This document shows positions 60,855-64,000 of a stretch of 64,000 bases of DNA, piece after piece. Origin of the DNA: Phlyctochytrium arcticum. Taxonomy: Eukaryota; Chytridiomycota; Chytridiomycetes; Chytridiales; Chytridiaceae. Each line of letters opens with the position of its first letter. Position 1 is the first letter of the stretch. The stretch covers positions 1-64,000 of the forward strand of contig JAHLKI010000005.1 of NCBI GenBank assembly GCA_025602905.1, written 5' to 3'. The notes below the pieces were generated by a model, which was given only the letters and a program-made list of their open reading frames with translations, was not told where the DNA came from and did no database searches. The translations under genes and the position numbers were made by a program.

Positions 60855-61579
60855 ATGTCCCGAACCATAATTTTCACAATCCCATTGCCCATTATGCGCA
60901 CCACCAGCAGCACCTACTGGAGCATGGGCAGGCCTGGCAAACATTCACAGGTACGTATATTCCGCGACGGCGGGCATACAAGTTACTCATCTCACAATTG
61001 AGCAGAAAACGGCCAAGTTATTTCGATGGAACGTCAATGCAGTTGAATTCATCCCAGTCACCCAACAAGTAAGTTTTTCGCAATGAATGATCATAAATAC
61101 CTGCTAAGTCTGCATGTATAGGTAGCAAAGGAGGAGGCCGCCCGGGCGCTCAACCCATTGGCAAAAGAGTTTATCCCTGAAGCCCCGCCGACTGCATTTA
61201 TCCAAGTAAGCATATTCCGCGACGGTGGGCATACAAGTTACTCACCTCGAAATTGAGCAGAAAAAGGCGAGATCTTTCCGTTGGAATGTAAACGCCGTAG
61301 AATTTAGACCAGCTGCGCATCGGGTAAGTTTTTCGCAATGAATGGTTAAAAAATACCTGCTAAGTCTGCATGGATAGGTAGCAAAGGAGGAGACTGCACC
61401 TGCTGCCGAACCCCCCCCTCAACCCTTTGGCAACCGAGTTCATCCCCGAAACCCCACCGATTGTATATATCCCCTATCCACCTGTACATACCATTTACCC
61501 ATATCCCGTTTGTGACGGCCAATGGCCATTTGTACATTGTATATACATAGTGCTCGTAGCGTATCCCCAGTATTATTGA
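60855..61579 (+). CDS. Family A copy 24, five exons with duplicated exon 2-3 pair
   Basis: Exons 60855-60950, 61006-61068, 61122-61205, 61261-61323 and 61378-61579 are in phase 0. Order is exon 1 (RTIIFTIPLPIMRTTSSTYW), exon 2a (KTAKLFRWNVNAVEFIPV), exon 3a (KEEAARALNPLAKEFIPEAP), exon 2b (KKARSFRWNVNAVEFRPA) and exon 3b. The intron after exon 3a has the sequence of intron 1, which shows how the pair was duplicated. Exon 3b has C8 at 61411-61418 where the frame needs C7. With seven C it would read LNPLATEFIP and the tail YPYPVCDGQWPFVHCIY to TGA 61577-61579. As given it shifts after PAAEPPPQPFG and stops earlier. Otherwise the gene is well preserved, with a promoter. Confidence 0.65.
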
Positions 61580-61584
61580 GAATT

Positions 61585-61970
61585 TGATTTCCTTGAATAA
61601 GACGCCCAATTCGCGCAACACAATACTCTGAGCAGGACTCAAAGTAACGGGGCACAACCCATTTGCGTCTTACGCTAGGTTCCTCCAACTCTCCGCACAA
61701 TCGCGCGATAATTAGGTCAAAAATTGCCAATGTTGTCATAGTCAACTAATTTATTCAAGACTGTGGACAACAGAAATGAAGACATGCCGCCAGCCCATGG
61801 GGACTCGGTCTGCTTCTAGATGCGTTATTTTCTGCTAAACTCAGAGCAAAGGTCCCAACATGTTGACAAGTGTACAAATGTGTTTTCGCACAAGTATAAT
61901 CGTTGCCAAAAGGCGCAAGTAAAATTTGTTCGACGATGTATGTATGAGTTATGATTTACAATGATCTATT
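61585..61970 (+). other. Family A downstream block after copy 24
   Basis: Shares AATAAGACGCCCAATTCGCG, AATACTCTGAGCAGGACTCA, AGACATGCCGCCAGCCCATG, GACAAGTGTACAAATGTG and TTTACAATGATCTATTTC with the other downstream blocks. No gene seen. Confidence 0.5.
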
Positions 61971-62934
61971 TCCACAATGATAGATGGTATCAATCTTGGT
62001 CATGGTCAAAGAAGCGGCTTGTTTATAAACGATAGCTCTTGCTGGCAGTATCCGATCCCCGAAAAACGACTTCATCCAGTCTTAGTGAGTAGGTGGATGC
62101 GTCCAGCCTGTTCAGGATTGTCAGTGGCGATTGGCTGTCAATTTAAATCACAGAAGGCTGTAATACAGACAAATACCAAGTTTGTTGATACTAGCCAAAT
62201 ACATATATGGCCTGGGCAGAAAAAGCCGTTGATGGTCAAACGGCGGAATGAATATTTGTTGCCCTCGTCGGATCTGGTGAATAATTAAGGTTTCAAAGGC
62301 CCTTTGGTCGAACGTTCGAAATTCCAAGAATCGAAGATGTGTGAATTTTGACAGGCGGCAGCGGCAAAGTCACGGCTCATTCCCCTTGATGACGTGATGC
62401 GATGACACATGCAAATGACCCCAGCGTCGTCGGAGCAGCTGTGAACTGTGAATACAGTGCATCGATGGCATTTCATTATTACCGGTCATAGTGCATTATA
62501 GGTGATCTGCCTGATGGTAGTGTGTGTGTCAATGGCAGATTTGGTCTCGTCGTTCATGGAACATGCAATGCGAAAGTAGACCCCGACTGACAGCGGCTGG
62601 CTACGATTTCTCAATGGGTATTTTGCACGCGACATACTCGCAATCAGGCGATGACAAATTGTAAAAGACGCGTGGTGTCCTGGCAAGCGGAAGCCAAGTT
62701 AGACGCGTTTCGCGTTAAAGGCTTTCTGGGTAAGTGGATCGATGGCGCAGCACACTGAAATTGGCCCGTGCCGTGACGGACACTTTCCGCGACACGCGTC
62801 AAAACTGTCTCCTGTCAAAACCCGCTCACTATCCGAAATTCATTCGCCAAAAACCTGCTCTCCCATCACCGGAGAAGTTGACCCTCGCCACAACAAAGAT
62901 ATCTCCACGCCATGAACTCCTAACCCATATTATG
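61971..62934. other. Intergenic region with upstream-type motifs
   Basis: Holds GTCGAACGTTCGAAATTCCA (near 62305), GACAGGCGGCAGCGGCAAAG and TGATGACGTGATGCGATGAC, plus ACGCGT sites near 62669, 62702 and 62795. A 103-codon frame (61977-62288) is unsupported. Confidence 0.35.
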
Positions 62935-63072
62935 CCAACAAGCGCACGATCTTCTACTGCGTGGCCTTCCAGTCCAACGGGTCCGTTTCCCGTACCCCAT
63001 TGGCAGGTATGGGGGCCCATCAGCCTCCCCGTACTGGTCAATGGGGAGGGCCCCAAAAGCCGAGGGTAAGTT
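62935..63072 (+). pseudogene. Family A copy 25, exon 1 remnant
   Basis: YWSMGRAPKAE is readable just before a GTAAGT donor (near 63066), but the frame from ATG 62935 reads PVLVNGEGPKSRG instead. The N-terminal motif is scrambled. An intron with TTTATAG follows. Confidence 0.4.
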
Positions 63073-63143
63073 GTTTTTAAGAGTTACACAAGCTATTGAA
63101 TGCTCATCGTTTACTTTATAGGATCCGTCAATTAGCCGCCATG

Positions 63144-63717
63144 GATAGGCAGGCGAACGTGGGCGAATCATCGGGGATCACACAAAGTAAGTTCTTTTTG
63201 TGGTTTGATTAGATAGCTTCTCAAATATTTACTGATACGTTTATCTAACAGGCACGAAGCTCACAAAGGACACAGGGGGAAAACCCCGACTTCAAGTCTC
63301 CAATTACTTTCAAGACTGCGGCGGAGACATTACCGGTCCCTCGCCAGACCAGAGAAGCGAACCCTTTCTCTGCCCGAATGGCAATCATGCGCGCAACCAC
63401 CACAACATACTGGACCATGGGAAGGGTGACCATCAAACACCAAGTAAGTACACTCCGCGACGGACGGCACTTGTATATCACTCATGCGTCGGAATCGAGC
63501 AGAAAAAGGTTCGCAAACTTGACTGGAATGTGCATGTGTCCAGCCGTTCGTTAGAACGTACATGCCCCAGCATTTGTACTCGCTGCTCAAAAGGAGCCGG
63601 TAAGCTTTGTCTCAAGAAATAATTGTGGTTACCCGCTAACTCTCTCCATGTACAGGCAGCTGCAGAACCTCACCTCAACCCCCTGGCGGATGAGTTTGTG
63701 CCAATCCCAAAATGACC
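63144..63717 (+). CDS. Family A copy 26 within a multi-exon chimera
   Basis: Exon-like pieces are about 63122-63189 (ATG 63144: DRQANVGESSGITQ), 63252-63444, 63502-63600 and 63657-63715. The second piece is open in two frames from its acceptor. One contains ARMAIMRATTTTYWTMGRV, the family A exon 1 signature; the other (NYFQDCGGDITGPSPDQRSE) is the one reached by phase 1 splicing from ATG 63144. Then follow exon 2 (KKVRKLDWNVHV, with a 30-base duplication before PAFVLAAQKEP) and exon 3 (AAAEPHLNPLADEFVPIPK, then stop). Its real reading frame is unresolved. Confidence 0.4.
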
Positions 63718-63766
63718 TAATTTTACCAATGCCGGCGGAACCAGCAGATTCCTGGCTTTACCCTTG

Positions 63767-64000
63767 AGAATTTTAAATTCTTTCAAATACAACCATGGCT
63801 CGCTCAACATTTCTTTTCTCTTTGCCTCTGGCAATCATGCGGGCAAAAGACAAGAAATACTGCTCAATGGGGAGGCCCTGGTAAGTCTTTTCCGCGACGG
63901 ATGGCAGAGTATGTTACCAACCTTGTGCTTGAGTAGAAGAAAGCTTTCAAGTTTTATTGGAATGTGAATGCGGAGGAGTTTATCCCCGCCGCTCAAAAGG
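63767..64000 (+). pseudogene. Family A copy 27, cut by the window end
   Basis: The palindrome at 63767-63781 is followed by AT-rich leader and ATG 63795. Exon 1 63795-63880 reads RSTFLFSLPLAIMRAKDKKY and CSMGRP. It is 86 bases, so splicing at GTAAGT (63881) to exon 2 (63937 on: KKAFKFYWNVNAEEFIPAAQ) joins TG to A and gives TGA. A 7-10 base deletion at the exon 1 end explains this. No core promoter is seen just upstream. The copy continues past the window. Confidence 0.55.

Noticed and set aside
1..64000. Signal peptide at the start of family A proteins (effector-like secretion)
   Set aside because: The IIFxIPLPIMR stretch is only about 10 residues and is followed by polar or basic residues, too short for a classical signal sequence. 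Unconventional export cannot be judged from sequence.

Overview
The window looks like a transposon-rich stretch of a filamentous fungal genome, most likely a basidiomycete (inference). The reasons are short spliceosomal introns of about 50-60 bases with GTAAGT donors and CTAAC/CTCAC-like branch sites, chromodomain Ty3/Gypsy elements with iMet-like primer sites, and ACGCGT (MCB-like) palindromes in intergenic DNA. I recognised no housekeeping gene, tRNA, rRNA or CRISPR array.

The main content is a family of small genes that I do not recognise, called family A here. About 27 complete, broken or rearranged copies lie in 64 kb, all but one on the + strand. A standard copy has three exons joined in phase 0. 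Exon 1 encodes about 31 residues with [IV]IFx[IL]PL[PA]IMR and often YW[ST]MGR. Exon 2 encodes about 23 residues with KAFxWNVxAEEFxPA. Exon 3 carries AAAEPxLNPxAxEFxP and a Tyr/Pro/Val-rich tail with GQWPxVYxYxVP. Copies open at 43-472, 4647-5143, 10613-11062, 14970-15473 and 26466-26937 are the best preserved. Most copies share a core promoter (TACATCTCGGAGAGTTTGAC, then a TATA box), a 5' UTR palindrome (AGAATTTTAAATTCT), an upstream block several hundred bases long and a conserved downstream block. Many copies are mosaics: hybrid exon 2/3, tandem exon pairs, exon 3 fused to the next promoter, retained introns, and exon 1 joined to unrelated tails.

Two smaller repeated gene types accompany it. 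Family B (+ strand, exon with NxCGxCIH and DILGRAEV) sits just upstream of family A copies near 8.1, 14.4, 17.7, 38.0 and 49.8 kb. Family C (- strand, exon VGPPPSRVFSN followed by mini-exons) sits near 6-7, 12-13 and 36.8 kb. The B-C intergenic DNA carries clusters of TGACGCGTCA-like palindromes. This points to repeated segmental duplication of a C-intergenic-B-A unit.

Region by region: 0-3.3 kb, family A copies and a 334-residue membrane protein gene (1511-2515, -). 3.3-18.6 kb, a solo LTR and the A/B/C repeats. 18.6-25.6 kb, a young Gypsy element (identical LTRs, 5-bp target duplication) inside exon 3 of a family A copy. 26-33 kb, more A copies and a duplicated anonymous region. 33.6-36.3 kb, a Gypsy element with gag but most of pol deleted. 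36.7-44.7 kb, C/B/A copies, one with a 5-kb Copia element in an intron. 45.4-47.2 kb, a solo LTR and the second copy of the anonymous region. 47.4-53.3 kb, heavily shuffled family A modules plus a 60-residue tandem repeat protein. 53.3-59.7 kb, a second Gypsy element. 59.9-64 kb, further A copies, one with five exons.

The most interesting signal is the family A locus: an apparently undescribed multicopy gene family evolving by exon shuffling, unequal recombination and transposon insertion. Its function cannot be inferred from sequence. No classical signal peptide, catalytic motif or known domain was seen.
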